Shown: positions 44,834 through 54,102, counted from the first letter of the stretch. The stretch: DNA of 64,000 nucleotides from Bin87 sp965203195 (GCA_965203195.1 OZ241860.1:2542001-2606000), one strand, 5' to 3'. Translations and numbers: made by a program. Notes: generated by a model not told the origin, from the letters alone.

Positions 44834-45769
44834 ATGAGCTGGAACATTCCGGATGCGGCGGAACATAACAGAGTCAATCGTCCCGGCTGGCGCCGCCGCT
44901 TGTACGCCCTGCTGGAGGATCACGCCAGTTCCAGTAATCGGGCCGGGGCTTACGCGGTTGAGATCGCTCTGGCCGCCGTCATTCTCATCAACTGCGCGGC
45001 CCTGATTCTCTGGACAGTGCCGGGGTTGCGCGAAGCCTACGGGTTTCTGTTTCATATCGGCGAATATACGATTATCACCATTTTGGCGCTGGAATACGGG
45101 CTGCGGTTCTGGAAATCGCCGGAAACTGATACGCAAAACCCCGCTTGGCGGTAGCGTTGGCGGTTCGTGCGTTCGCCAGCGGCGTTGATAGATTTCAGCG
45201 TTCTGGCAGTGTCCTGTCTGGGGGCATTCTGGGTGCTGATCTATGGAGACGATTTGAACCTGACTTTCCTGCTGGCAGCCCGGCTGCTTACGCGCAGCGC
45301 TAAATTGATACGCTATTTCCCGGCCGGGCGTAGGGTAGGGCGCGCCGTGCGCGAGAAGCGCGGTCAGTTGCTGACGGCCGTAGTCTCTATGCTTGTCGTG
45401 CTGGTAATTACGTCATCGTTGATGTACTTGGCGGAAAATCGAGCCCAGCCGGATAATTTCTCCAGCATACCGGCGGCAATGTGGTGGGGAATGGTCACAT
45501 TGACTACCGTAGGATATGGCGACACCGTGCCGGTAACGCCGGCAGGGCGCATACTGGCTGCCATCATAGCGGTTTTAGGCATCGGGCTTTTTGCCCTGCC
45601 GGCTGGTATAATCAGCGCCGGTCTGATGGAAACGGGGGACGACCCCGATAATATCGTCTCGGAAAGTCATTGCCGGCGCTGCCGGCGTTGCGCCCGGAAA
45701 CGCCGGCGGACGGGGCAAAGTAGATACAGACGCCGGCTTGCGGTCCGGGAAACCGCCGGCGTCGGCTGA
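44834..45769 (+). pseudogene. Voltage-gated-like K+ channel split by an in-frame TAG
   Basis: One frame encodes a six-helix channel of about 310 residues. S1 and S2 lie in codons 1-100, then a TAG stop sits at 45152-45154 between AWR and RWRFVRSP. The same frame continues with S3 (ALIDFSVLAVSCLGAFW), an S4-like helix with spaced basic residues (AARLLTRSAKLIRYF), S5, the pore with the K+ selectivity filter TLTTVGYGDTVP, and S6 ending in a CRRCRRCARKRRR tail. A good AGGAAAGGGG site precedes the ATG. A CAG-to-TAG change would explain the stop. The second half could only restart at a GTG (45167) and would lack S1-S2. I call it a recent pseudogene unless the stop is read through. Confidence 0.85.
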
Positions 45770-45799
45770 AAATCGCTTCACACAGCGCAGGAGATCAGC

Positions 45800-47206
45800 A
45801 TGGGCAACTGCAAATACTGCGGCGGCAAGGCCGGCTTTATGCGCCGGAAGCACAAGGAATGCGACACTGCCTACCAAACGGGCCGACAGCAGATGGTGGC
45901 GCTGGTGGTAGAAGCGGCGGGCAAGCCGGATTTCAGTGAAACGGCGCTGCGGAATGATTTGTCCGCCATTGCGGGCGGTTCTTATGTGGACGATGACGGC
46001 ATCCGCGCCGTGATTGCGCAGGGCTGGCGCCAGGCGGTTAAAGAAGGCTTGGCCGACGGCATCCTGACCCAGGACGAGGAAGCGCGGCTGCGGGATTTCC
46101 GGGAACAGTTCGCCATCACGGAGGAGGAAAAGCCGGCCCGCCAGGGAGTCGCCGAGCTGGCGCGGGGCGCCCGGGAACGGCTGTTGCAGGAGGCCCGCCG
46201 GGCCGCCGTGGCGCCGGCGGGCGACGACACTCATCTGGTCGGGCTGGAAACGGCGCTGGATGAATCGGAGCTGTCGCCGGAGGAACGACAGGCGCTGCTG
46301 GCGCAGGGGTGGGAGGAGGCCGTCACCGGCGCGCTGGCGGACGGCGCGCTGTCGCCGGACGATGAGAATGCGCTGCTGGAATATCTGCGCCGTTTCAACC
46401 TGTCGCCGGAGGATGTCAACCGGAACCGGGCCTACGACAGGTTGCGGCAGTCGGCCCGGAGCCGGCTGTTGCAGCAGGCGCGCCGCGCCGCCATCGCCCC
46501 CGCCGGCAGCGATAGCCATCTGACCGGGCTGGAAACGGCGCTGCAAGGATCCCGGCTGTCGGAGCCGGAACGCCGGGATTTGCTGTCGGAGGCGTGGGAG
46601 GCCGCCGTAGAAGGTTCACTGGAGGACGGCGCGCTGTCGCTGGACGAGGAGAACGCGCTGGTGTGCTACCTGCGCCACTTCGGCCTGTCGCAAGGGGATG
46701 TGAACCGAAACGGCGCCTTCACCAGTATGATCCAGTCGGCGGTTATCCGCGAGGCCGCCGAGGGCCTGATACCCGACCGGCTGGGGGACATTGGCCCGGT
46801 GCCTTTCAACCTGATGAAGTCGGAGCAGCTGGTGTGGGTGATTGACGATGTGGATTACTATGAAGTCAAAACCCGGCGGGAACGGCGGGGGACATCCCAC
46901 GGCGTGAGCATCCGCGTGGCCAAGGGGCTGTATTACCGGCCGAGCACTTTTCGCAGCCGGCCGGTGGAGTGGGAGGAGACGGTGCGCGAGGACACGGGGA
47001 TGCTGGGGATTACCAGCAAGCACATATACTTTCACGGCCCGCGCAAGCGGTTTCGCATCCGCTATGACCGCATCGTGTCCTTTGACGCGTACGACGACGG
47101 CATCGGCGTGATGCGGGACGCGCAGACGGCCAAGCCGCAAACCTTCCGCACCGGGGACGGGTGGTTTATCTACAACCTGGCCACGAACCTGGCGCAGCGG
47201 TGGTAG
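45800..47206 (+). CDS. Zinc-ribbon protein with three TerB-like helical repeats and a C-terminal PH/GRAM-like region
   Basis: 468 residues. The N-terminus has C4, C7, H18 and C21 (GNCKYCGGKAGFMRRKHKEC), a small zinc finger. Three ~95-residue helical repeats follow, each with ...LE-x-AL-x-x-S-x-L-x-x-x-ER...L-x-x-(A/E)-W-(E/R)-x-A-V-x-x-x-L-x-DG-x-L-(S/T)-x-(D/E)-E-(E/N)-A, a pattern like TerB domains. Residues from about 330 form a beta-rich segment (YYEVKTRRERRGTSHG ... GMLGITSKHIYFHG) like GRAM/PH or YokE-type domains. No signal or membrane helix. Ribosome-binding site AGGAG. Function unknown. Confidence 0.7.
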   Translation: MGNCKYCGGKAGFMRRKHKECDTAYQTGRQQMVALVVEAAGKPDFSETALRNDLSAIAGGSYVDDDGIRAVIAQGWRQAVKEGLADGILTQDEEARLRDFREQFAITEEEKPARQGVAELARGARERLLQEARRAAVAPAGDDTHLVGLETALDESELSPEERQALLAQGWEEAVTGALADGALSPDDENALLEYLRRFNLSPEDVNRNRAYDRLRQSARSRLLQQARRAAIAPAGSDSHLTGLETALQGSRLSEPERRDLLSEAWEAAVEGSLEDGALSLDEENALVCYLRHFGLSQGDVNRNGAFTSMIQSAVIREAAEGLIPDRLGDIGPVPFNLMKSEQLVWVIDDVDYYEVKTRRERRGTSHGVSIRVAKGLYYRPSTFRSRPVEWEETVREDTGMLGITSKHIYFHGPRKRFRIRYDRIVSFDAYDDGIGVMRDAQTAKPQTFRTGDGWFIYNLATNLAQRW

Positions 47207-47244
47207 GACGAAATTCGGTCGCCGCAGTGGGGGGTATTCGGGGG

Positions 47245-47730
47245 TTATTCGGGGCCGGCGGCGTTTTCGGCGCGGCGGCGAGTGCGTTCCGCGCGGCGGG
47301 AACGGGCGCCATAAACGAACACAGCGGCCAGCCCCACCAGCATTGACAGGCACAAGGCAAGGCCGAACCCGCCACGCCCGGTGGCAATCAGCATTATGCC
47401 GCCCAGCAAGCCGGTCATTGCGATGATAAAGGCGAGGATAATGCCGAGGTAGCTGCGGCGGGAATCGCTTCGTCCGGCCTCTCTGGCGGCAGCCATAGAT
47501 TCGCCGGTAAGTTCCAGTGCCCTACTCTCTTGGCTGATACGGTGTCGCTGATGCTCCTCCGCCATTGACAGCAGACGCTCGGCTGTTCCCGGCAGCGTCG
47601 CCTCGTACATCTGGAATGCTGCCGGCGGCGGGAGCGGCCCGTCCCATTGGGTTATCTCGGCGTGCGCCAGAATGGTATCGCCCTGCCGGCTGTCTGCCGG
47701 GTCGGAGGGATTGTCATTCCGTGGCGCCAT
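47245..47730 (-). CDS. DUF2335 membrane protein
   Basis: 161 residues. The soluble N-half contains PLPPPAAFQMYEATLPGTAERLLSMAEEHQRHR, characteristic of DUF2335; then two membrane helices (IILAFIIAMTGLLGGIMLIA and ALCLSMLVGLAAVFVYGA) and a basic tail. Function of the family is unknown. Its start overlaps the end of the 104-residue gene by 17 nt, so the pair is co-translated. Confidence 0.85.
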   Translation of the reverse strand: MAPRNDNPSDPADSRQGDTILAHAEITQWDGPLPPPAAFQMYEATLPGTAERLLSMAEEHQRHRISQESRALELTGESMAAAREAGRSDSRRSYLGIILAFIIAMTGLLGGIMLIATGRGGFGLALCLSMLVGLAAVFVYGARSRRAERTRRRAENAAGPE

Positions 47731-48028
47731 CAGCTTGTCTCCGGGCCTGCATCCGCAGACGCCGCTTTTCGCCGGCGTTCAGCAGGGGCATCCCCATAGC
47801 GCCACGCAAATAGTTGCCGACCTCAACCCAGCATTCGTGAATTGCTTCGGCGTCATCCTGCGGCCCGCCGGGTCCATCAAGCCATTGGGCTCTGATTTCC
47901 TCGGTGAGATCCTCGAAATAGTCCGCGTCGTATGCGCTCAGCGTGCCGCCCAGGTCCAGCGCGCGGGCCATCCCCTCCAGGAAAGACGGGCGAGCGTAGT
48001 TGATGCGGAGGGGGTTGTTTTTGTCCAT
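47714..48028 (-). CDS. Hypothetical protein upstream of the DUF2335 gene
   Basis: 104 residues, acidic, with LTEEIRAQWLDGPGGPQDDAEAIHECWVEVGNYLRGAMG in its second half (quoted in parts: QWLDGPGGPQDDAEAI; HECWVEVGNYLRGAM). I do not recognise it. No signal, membrane helix or zinc motif. The 17-nt overlap with DUF2335 suggests that the two act together; uvrB ends 100 bases upstream on the same strand. Confidence 0.65.
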   Translation of the reverse strand: MDKNNPLRINYARPSFLEGMARALDLGGTLSAYDADYFEDLTEEIRAQWLDGPGGPQDDAEAIHECWVEVGNYLRGAMGMPLLNAGEKRRLRMQARRQADGATE

Positions 48029-48128
48029 AGCGTCACCGACGGGTTATCACGGGTTTCAAGAGCGCTGCTGCCGGCAGCGCCGGCAGGTTAGCAAATTGCG
48101 GCCGGCTTGTAAATCGCCCGGCGCAAGG

Positions 48129-50129
48129 TTAACCTGTCGCCAGCATTTTCTCCTCAACTGCCAGCAGCTTTTTGAGTTCCAGCATTTCGTCCCGCAACTG
48201 GGCCGCCTTTTCAAACTCCAGTGCCCGCGACGCCTCTTTCATCTGAAACTCCAGGTCTTTGACCACCCGGTACATATCGTCTCGGGACAGTTCGGCGCGG
48301 GCAACCTGGTAGGAGGCTTTGGTTTCGGCCACGCCGCGGATGCCCTCGGTGATGTCCTTGACGGCCTTGTGAATGGACTGGGGCTCGATGCCGTGTTTGC
48401 GGTTGTGGGCGTCCTGGATACGGCGGCGGCGATAGGTTTCATCAATGGCGCGCCGCATCGAGTCGGTGACGCGGTCGGCATACATTACGACATGGCCGGA
48501 AGCGTGGCGGGCGGCGCGCCCGATGGTCTGGATGAGGGAGGTGGTGGAGCGCAGGTAGCCTTCCTTGTCGGCGTCCAGAATGGCGACGAGGCTCACTTCG
48601 GGCAAGTCCAGCCCTTCCCGGAGCAGGTTGATGCCCACCACAACATCGTAGATGCCCAGCCGCAAATCACGCAGGATTTCCACCCGGTTCAGGGTTTCAA
48701 TGTCCGAGTGCAGGTAGTGATTGCGGATGCCCATTTCGGTCAGATAGTCGGCCAGTTCCTCGGCCATTCGCTTGGTGAGGGTGGTCACCAGTACCCGTTC
48801 CTGGCGGTCGATGCGCTGACGGATTTCGTGCAGCAGGTCGTCAATCTGCCCGCTGGTGGGTTTGACTTCTATCGTGGGGTCCAGCAGGCCGGTAGGGCGT
48901 ATGACCTGCTCCACCACATTGCCGGCGCGTTCCAGTTCCAGCGGCCCGGGCGTGGCGGATACATACACCACCTGGTTGATGTGTTCCTCAAACTCTTTGA
49001 AGTGCAGCGGGCGGTTGTCCAGCGCCGACGGCAGCCGGAAGCCGTATTCCACCAGCGTGGTTTTGCGGGCGATGTCGCCGTTGTACATACCCCGCACCTG
49101 GGGCAGCGTCATATGCGATTCGTCAACGAACATCAGGTAGTCGTCGGGGAAGTAGTCCAGCAGCGTCCAGGGGGGGCTGCCGGCCGGCCGGCGGGAAAGG
49201 TGGCGGGCGTAGTTTTCCACGCCGGCGCAGAAGCCGGTTTCGTCCAGCATCTCCATATCGTAGCGGGTGCGCTGTTCCAGCCGCTGGGCCTCCAGCAGTT
49301 TGCCCTGACGCCGGAAGTCGGCAACCCGCTCGCGCATTTCGGCGTCAATGTCAATCAGGGCGGCGTCCAGCTTTTCGCGGCTGGTGACGAAATGCTTGGC
49401 GGGATAGACGGAGAACTCCGCCCGTTCATTGAGTACTTCGCCGGTGAGGGTGTCCAGGGTCAGGATGCGCTCCACCTCGTCGCCGAAAAATTCAACGCGG
49501 ACGGCGAATTCCTCGTAAGCGGGCACTATTTCCAGCATTTCGCCCTTGACGCGGAAGCGGCCCCGCGCCAGGTCGGTGTCATTGCGCTCGTACTGCATAT
49601 CAATGAGCTGGCGCAGCAGGGCGCGGCGGTTGTATTCCTCGCCCACCTGGATCTGCGCCACCATCTCAAAGTAGTCGGACGGGTCGCCCAGGCCGTAGAT
49701 GCAGGACACCGAGGCCACGATGAGGGTATCGCGCCGGGTGAGCAGGGAGGTGGTGGAGGCCAGCCGGAGCTTGTCCAGTTCCTCATTGACGCTGCTGTCT
49801 TTTTCAATGTAGGTATCGCTGCGGGGGATGTAAGCCTCCGGCTGGTAGTAATCGTAGTAGGATACGAAGTATTCTACGGCGTTGTGGGGAAAGAATTCCT
49901 TGAACTCGGTGGCGAGCTGGGCGGCGAGGGTTTTGTTATGGGCGATGACGATGGCGGGGCGCTGCGTTTCCTGGACGATGTTCGCCATCGTGAAGGTTTT
50001 GCCGCTGCCGGTGACGCCCAGCAGGGTCTGGTAGGACAAGCCTTCGTGAACGCCGTCGGCGAGGCGGCGGACGGCCGTTTCCTGGTCGCCCATCATGCCG
50101 AAATCGGCCACCAGTTGAAAATCGGGCAT
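48129..50129 (-). CDS. uvrB: Excinuclease ABC subunit B
   Basis: 666 residues, the normal length. UvrB is the DNA-damage verifying subunit of nucleotide excision repair. Walker A is GVTGSGKT (38-45); the beta-hairpin that threads DNA is YYDYYQPEAYIP; helicase blocks VDESHMTLPQ, LREGLDLPEVSLV and IQTIGRAARH are present; the C-terminal UVR motif (EFQMKEASRALEFEKAAQLR) binds UvrC. The ATG at 50129 has GGAGG 7 nt upstream. It follows the Uma2 cluster by 64 bases. uvrA and uvrC are not in the window. Confidence 0.98.
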   Translation of the reverse strand: MPDFQLVADFGMMGDQETAVRRLADGVHEGLSYQTLLGVTGSGKTFTMANIVQETQRPAIVIAHNKTLAAQLATEFKEFFPHNAVEYFVSYYDYYQPEAYIPRSDTYIEKDSSVNEELDKLRLASTTSLLTRRDTLIVASVSCIYGLGDPSDYFEMVAQIQVGEEYNRRALLRQLIDMQYERNDTDLARGRFRVKGEMLEIVPAYEEFAVRVEFFGDEVERILTLDTLTGEVLNERAEFSVYPAKHFVTSREKLDAALIDIDAEMRERVADFRRQGKLLEAQRLEQRTRYDMEMLDETGFCAGVENYARHLSRRPAGSPPWTLLDYFPDDYLMFVDESHMTLPQVRGMYNGDIARKTTLVEYGFRLPSALDNRPLHFKEFEEHINQVVYVSATPGPLELERAGNVVEQVIRPTGLLDPTIEVKPTSGQIDDLLHEIRQRIDRQERVLVTTLTKRMAEELADYLTEMGIRNHYLHSDIETLNRVEILRDLRLGIYDVVVGINLLREGLDLPEVSLVAILDADKEGYLRSTTSLIQTIGRAARHASGHVVMYADRVTDSMRRAIDETYRRRRIQDAHNRKHGIEPQSIHKAVKDITEGIRGVAETKASYQVARAELSRDDMYRVVKDLEFQMKEASRALEFEKAAQLRDEMLELKKLLAVEEKMLATG

Positions 50130-50193
50130 AATCGTTTCCTCCGTTGTCGCTTCCCGTGGTCCGTCAAAGGGGGATTTTGGTCAGAGCGGGCTG

Positions 50194-51018
50194 CTATTCG
50201 TCGCCGCGCAGACGGCGCAGTTCGGCTTCCATTTCCGCCAGGCGGGCCTCCAGGTGCGCTTCGGCTTCCAAGCGGGCCTGGCGTTCGGCTTCGGCGCGGT
50301 TCTCGGCCGATTCGGCCCGGGCTTCGGCGGCGATGCGCTGTTCCTGTTGCTCATCGTAGTCCAGCAGCCACGCATCCCGCATCGGATCGTAAAAGCGCAG
50401 CCGACCGTCGTCCCAGTACAAATCCAGACCCAGCGCCGGGCTATGGCCCCGTATCCGGCCATCGGGCAGCGTTTCCGGCGGCACCGAAACATACCTGCCG
50501 CCCACCAGCAGCAGGCAGATCAGCGGCGCGCCGCAGTACCGGCTGTCCGGCGTGGCGTCGTAAAGCCAGTACTCGCCTACCCCCATCGACGCGTATATGG
50601 CGATTTTATCCCCCAAATCCTTGTCCACCGTGCTCTCCGAGGCGATTTCCAGCACAAAATCGGGCGCCCGCCCTACGTGCCAGGTGAAGTAGGAATTGTG
50701 GGGCCGCACGGCGTCCCGGCGGACGCCGAAAGTCACATAGCAGTCGGGGGCGACGAAACGCCGCGGGTTGCCTTCCTCGTAGTAGAGGAAGGTGTCGCCG
50801 CTGACAATCACATCGTAGAACTGTTCCAGGTAGGCCCGCAGCACGGGCGTGACCTGGTAAAACAGCGGTTCCTGTTCAAATCCGTCGGGCAAGGGTTCAC
50901 CGTCCGTGTCGGGGTAGTAGATGCCGTTGTGGTAGTTGGGGGCGGTGTCGGTATCAGGCAACGCGGCGCCGGCCGGGGGCAAGGTACGGGCAGTAGTGAT
51001 GGCGGCAGCGGTAGTCAT
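50194..51018 (-). CDS. Uma2-family protein, copy 1 of 3
   Basis: 274 residues. Uma2 (DUF820) proteins have a PD-(D/E)XK nuclease-like fold; the signature residues here are FVAPDCYVTF, APDFVLEIASESTVDKDLGDK and GVGEYWLYD. The C-terminal 60 residues form a charged coiled coil rich in Glu, Ala and Arg. The start at 51018 (MTTAAAITTAR) has GGAGA upstream; the longer frame runs into the upstream copy. It is nearly identical to copy 2 up to residue 200 and differs mainly in the coiled-coil length (about 28 residues shorter, and starting LLDYDEQQEQ). Family members are very abundant in cyanobacteria and Chloroflexota; their function is unsettled. Confidence 0.88.
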   Translation of the reverse strand: MTTAAAITTARTLPPAGAALPDTDTAPNYHNGIYYPDTDGEPLPDGFEQEPLFYQVTPVLRAYLEQFYDVIVSGDTFLYYEEGNPRRFVAPDCYVTFGVRRDAVRPHNSYFTWHVGRAPDFVLEIASESTVDKDLGDKIAIYASMGVGEYWLYDATPDSRYCGAPLICLLLVGGRYVSVPPETLPDGRIRGHSPALGLDLYWDDGRLRFYDPMRDAWLLDYDEQQEQRIAAEARAESAENRAEAERQARLEAEAHLEARLAEMEAELRRLRGDE

Positions 51019-51056
51019 AGCGATGCTCTCCGGTTTCGTGGGATGCGGGCAAGATG

Positions 51057-51965
51057 CTATTCGTCGCCGCGCAGCCGGCGCAGTTCGGCTTCCATTTCCG
51101 CAAGGCGGGCTTCCAAGCGCGCTTCGGCTTCCAGGCGGGCCTGGCGTTCGGCTTCGGCGCGGCGCTGCGTCTCTGCGGCGAGACTTTCGGCTGCTTCGGC
51201 CCGGTTCTCGGCCACTTCGACCCTGCTTTCGGCCGCTTCCAGATCCAGACGCGCCGCCTCTGCCTGGTCTTCCGCGGCGGTGAGGGCCCCCAGGGCGTCG
51301 TCCAAGTCCGGCAGCCACGCATCCCGCATCGGGTCGTGAAAGCGGAGGCGGCCGTCGTCCCAGTAGAGCTCCAGCCCCAAAGTCGGGCTGTAACCCCGTA
51401 TCCGACCATCGGGCAGCGTTTCCGGCGGCACCGAAACATACCTGCCGCCCACCAGCAACAGGCAGATCAGCGGCGCGCCGCAGTACCGGCTGTCCGGCGT
51501 GGCGTCGTAAAGCCAGTACTCGCCTACCCCCATCGACGCGTAAATGGCGATTTTCTCCCCCAAATCCTTGTCCACCGTGCTCTCCGAGGCAATTTCCAGC
51601 ACAAAATCGGGCGCCCGCCCTACATGCCAGGTGAAGTAGGAATTGTGGGGCAACACGGCGTCCCGGCGGACGCCGAAAGTCACATAGCAGTCGGGGGCGA
51701 CGAAACGCCGGGGGTTGCCTTCCTCGTAGTAGAGGAAGGTGTCGCCGCTGACAATCACATCGTAGAACTGCTCCAGGTAGGCCCGCAGCACGGGGGTGAC
51801 CTGGTAAAACAGCGGTTCCTGTTCAAATCCGTCGGGCAAGGGTTCACCGTCCGTGTCGGGGTAGTAGATGCCGTTGTGGTAGTTGGGGGCGGTGTCGGTA
51901 TCAGGCAACGCGGCGCCGGCCGGGGGCAAGGTGCGGGCAGTAGTGATGGCGGCAGCGGTAGTCAT
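51057..51965 (-). CDS. Uma2-family protein, copy 2 of 3
   Basis: 302 residues. Same start region, Uma2 core and GGAGA leader as copy 1, with 38 bases between the genes. The coiled coil after PDLDDALGALTAAEDQAEA is the longest of the three. One visible difference in the core is DAVLPHNSYFTW instead of DAVRPHNSYFTW. The upstream ~40 bases (GATGCTCTCCGGTTTCGTGG on the plus strand) are the same as for copy 1, so the duplication unit of about 945 bp includes the ribosome-binding site. Confidence 0.88.
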   Translation of the reverse strand: MTTAAAITTARTLPPAGAALPDTDTAPNYHNGIYYPDTDGEPLPDGFEQEPLFYQVTPVLRAYLEQFYDVIVSGDTFLYYEEGNPRRFVAPDCYVTFGVRRDAVLPHNSYFTWHVGRAPDFVLEIASESTVDKDLGEKIAIYASMGVGEYWLYDATPDSRYCGAPLICLLLVGGRYVSVPPETLPDGRIRGYSPTLGLELYWDDGRLRFHDPMRDAWLPDLDDALGALTAAEDQAEAARLDLEAAESRVEVAENRAEAAESLAAETQRRAEAERQARLEAEARLEARLAEMEAELRRLRGDE

Positions 51966-52003
51966 AGCGATGCTCTCCGGTTTCGTGGGATGCGGGCAAG
52001 ATG

Positions 52004-52888
52004 CTATTCGTCGCCGCGCAGCCGGCGCAGTTCGGCTTCCATTTCCGCCAGGCGGGCCTCCAGGCGCGCTTCGGCTTCCAGGCGGGCCTGGCGTTCGGCT
52101 TCGGCGCGGGCTTCGGCGTCCTCGCGGGCTTGGCGCTCGGCTTCGGCCCTGCTTTCGGCCGCTTCCAAATCCAGACGCGCCGCCTCCGCCTGGTCTTCCG
52201 CGGCGGTGAGCGCCCCCAGCGCGTCGTCCAAGTCCGGCAGCCACGCATCCCGCATCGGATCGTAAAAGCGCAGCCGACCATCGTCCCAGTAAAGCTCCAG
52301 CCCCAAAGTCGGGCTGTAGCCCCGTATCCGGCCGTCGGGCAGCGTTTCCGGCGGCACCGAAACATACCTGCCGCCCACCAGCAGCAGGCAGATCAGCGGC
52401 GCGCCGCAATACCGGCTGTCCGGCGTGGCGTCGTAAAGCCAGTACTCGCCTACCCCCATCGACGCGTATATGGCGATTTTATCCCCCAAATCCTTGTCCA
52501 CTGTGCTCTCCGAGGCGATTTCCAGCACAAAATCGGGAACCCTGCCGACGTGCCAGGTGAAGTAGGAATTGTGGGGTCGCACGGCGTCCCGGCGGACGCC
52601 GAAAGTCACATAGCAGTCGGGGGCGACAAAACGCCGCGGGTTGCCCTCCTCGTAGTAGAGAAAGGTGTCGCCGCTGACAATCACATCGTAGAACTGCTCC
52701 AGGTAGGCCCGCAGCACGGGGGTGACCTGGTAAAACAGCGGTTCCTGTTCAAATCCGTCGGGCAAGGGTTCACCGTCCGTGTCGGGGTAGTAGATGCCGT
52801 TGTGGTAGTTGGGGGCGGTATCAGCAGGCAACGCGGCGCCGGCAATGGCGGCCGGGGGGGCGACAGTAGCGGCAGCGGTAGTAGTCAT
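52004..52888 (-). CDS. Uma2-family protein, copy 3 of 3
   Basis: 294 residues; the first gene of the triplet in transcription order. The N-terminus differs (MTTTAAATVAPPAAIAGA) and the leader is also different, while the Uma2 core and the coiled-coil tail (QARLEAEARLEARLAEMEAE) match the other two. The different start region suggests this is the ancestral copy whose body was duplicated downstream, or that its front end was replaced. It lies 101 bases after ruvA. Confidence 0.88.
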   Translation of the reverse strand: MTTTAAATVAPPAAIAGAALPADTAPNYHNGIYYPDTDGEPLPDGFEQEPLFYQVTPVLRAYLEQFYDVIVSGDTFLYYEEGNPRRFVAPDCYVTFGVRRDAVRPHNSYFTWHVGRVPDFVLEIASESTVDKDLGDKIAIYASMGVGEYWLYDATPDSRYCGAPLICLLLVGGRYVSVPPETLPDGRIRGYSPTLGLELYWDDGRLRFYDPMRDAWLPDLDDALGALTAAEDQAEAARLDLEAAESRAEAERQAREDAEARAEAERQARLEAEARLEARLAEMEAELRRLRGDE

Positions 52889-52989
52889 AGGCGCGATACT
52901 CTCCGGTTGGGTGCGATGCGGCCGGCGCCGGCCGCTCCGGAGTTGGCCGGCGGCGGCCGCGACGCCAATATAGCACAGCGTAAGAGCGG

Positions 52990-53577
52990 TTAGCCTCCGC
53001 CGAGGTTCAGCAGCGCCTGGCGGATTTTGTCCTCAACCGAGGCGTCGGCCGGCAGTTCCAGGGCGGCGATGGCCTGGCGGGCGTCGGCGATGGACATACC
53101 TAAGGCGGCGAGGGCGGCCACGGCTTCGGCATCGACGCCGGCGCCGGCCGTGGCGTCCGATGCGTCGGCTTCTCCTGCCGGCAGCTTGCCCCGGAGTTCC
53201 AGGATGACGCGCTGGGCAATGCGCCGGCCCACGCCCTGGGCCCGGCTCAACGCTGCTATATCCTCGGCGGCCACGGCCTGCCGGAACCCGGTTTCGCCCA
53301 GCTCGGAGAGTATGGACAGCGCGGAACGGGGGCCGACCCCGGAGACGCCCGTCAACGCGCCGAACAGTTCCACCGACCCGGCGTCGGGAAATCCGTACAG
53401 CGTGGGCTGCTCATTCTGTATCCGCAGTACGGTGTGCAGCCGCACGCCTTCGCCGATGCCGCCCAGCCCGGCGACGGCCGACGCCGGCACGAACACCTGG
53501 AGAGTGACGCCGCCCACCCGCACATTGACCCAGTCCGCGCCGACGGCTTCCAGCGCGCCCTGCACCCCGACCAGCAC
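52990..53577 (-). CDS. ruvA: Holliday junction DNA helicase subunit RuvA
   Basis: 195 residues from a GTG start. RuvA binds the four-way junction and loads RuvB. The N-terminal OB fold (LVGVQGALEAVGADWVNV), the tandem helix-hairpin-helix (LTGVSGVGPRSALSIL; AQGVGRRIAQRVILEL) and the C-terminal RuvB-binding helices are complete. Only three bases separate the ruvC stop from this start. ruvB is not in the window. Confidence 0.96.
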   Translation of the reverse strand: MLVGVQGALEAVGADWVNVRVGGVTLQVFVPASAVAGLGGIGEGVRLHTVLRIQNEQPTLYGFPDAGSVELFGALTGVSGVGPRSALSILSELGETGFRQAVAAEDIAALSRAQGVGRRIAQRVILELRGKLPAGEADASDATAGAGVDAEAVAALAALGMSIADARQAIAALELPADASVEDKIRQALLNLGGG

Positions 53578-53580
53578 GGG

Positions 53581-54102
53581 TCAGCGTTCCTGGCCGGGGG
53601 CGATTTCCCGCGTCAGCAGGTCGTCCGTCCGGCTTTCCTGCAAGTGGCAGAGGCCCACCGCCAGGGCGTCGGCGGCGTCCGGTTCGGGCGTTTGGGGAAG
53701 TCCCAAAATGGACGCCGCCATATCCTGCACCTGCGCTTTGGTGGCGGCGCCGTAGTCGGTAACGGCCCGTTTCACCGTGGCCGGGGCGTAGCGATGCACC
53801 GGGATACCCTGGCTGGCGGCGCCGATCAGCGCCACCGCCTGCGCCTGCCCGATGGCCAGGGCCGATTTGGGGAAAGACCGCTCGCCCTTGCCCACGAAGG
53901 GGTCTTCCACGGCGATGGCGTCGGGGTGAAAGACGTGGATCATATTGAGGATGTGGGTATGCAGCTGGTACAGCCGTTCCGCAATGGGCATACTGGCGGG
54001 CAGGGCGATTACGCCGTAGTCGGCGGCGGACGGCGCCGGCGCACTGTCCAGGACGCCGTAGCCCATCCGCCGGGTGCCGGGGTCAATAGCCAGGACGCGC
54101 AT
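53581..54102 (-). CDS. ruvC: Holliday junction resolvase RuvC
   Basis: 173 residues. The four acidic active-site positions are visible: Asp7 in AIDPGTRRMGYG, Glu in AVEDPFVGKGE, and the C-terminal DAADALAVGLCHLQ. It cuts Holliday junctions symmetrically. The start shares a base with the yebC stop (TGATG), and ruvA follows after three bases, giving the common yebC-ruvC-ruvA operon. Confidence 0.97.
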   Translation of the reverse strand: MRVLAIDPGTRRMGYGVLDSAPAPSAADYGVIALPASMPIAERLYQLHTHILNMIHVFHPDAIAVEDPFVGKGERSFPKSALAIGQAQAVALIGAASQGIPVHRYAPATVKRAVTDYGAATKAQVQDMAASILGLPQTPEPDAADALAVGLCHLQESRTDDLLTREIAPGQER

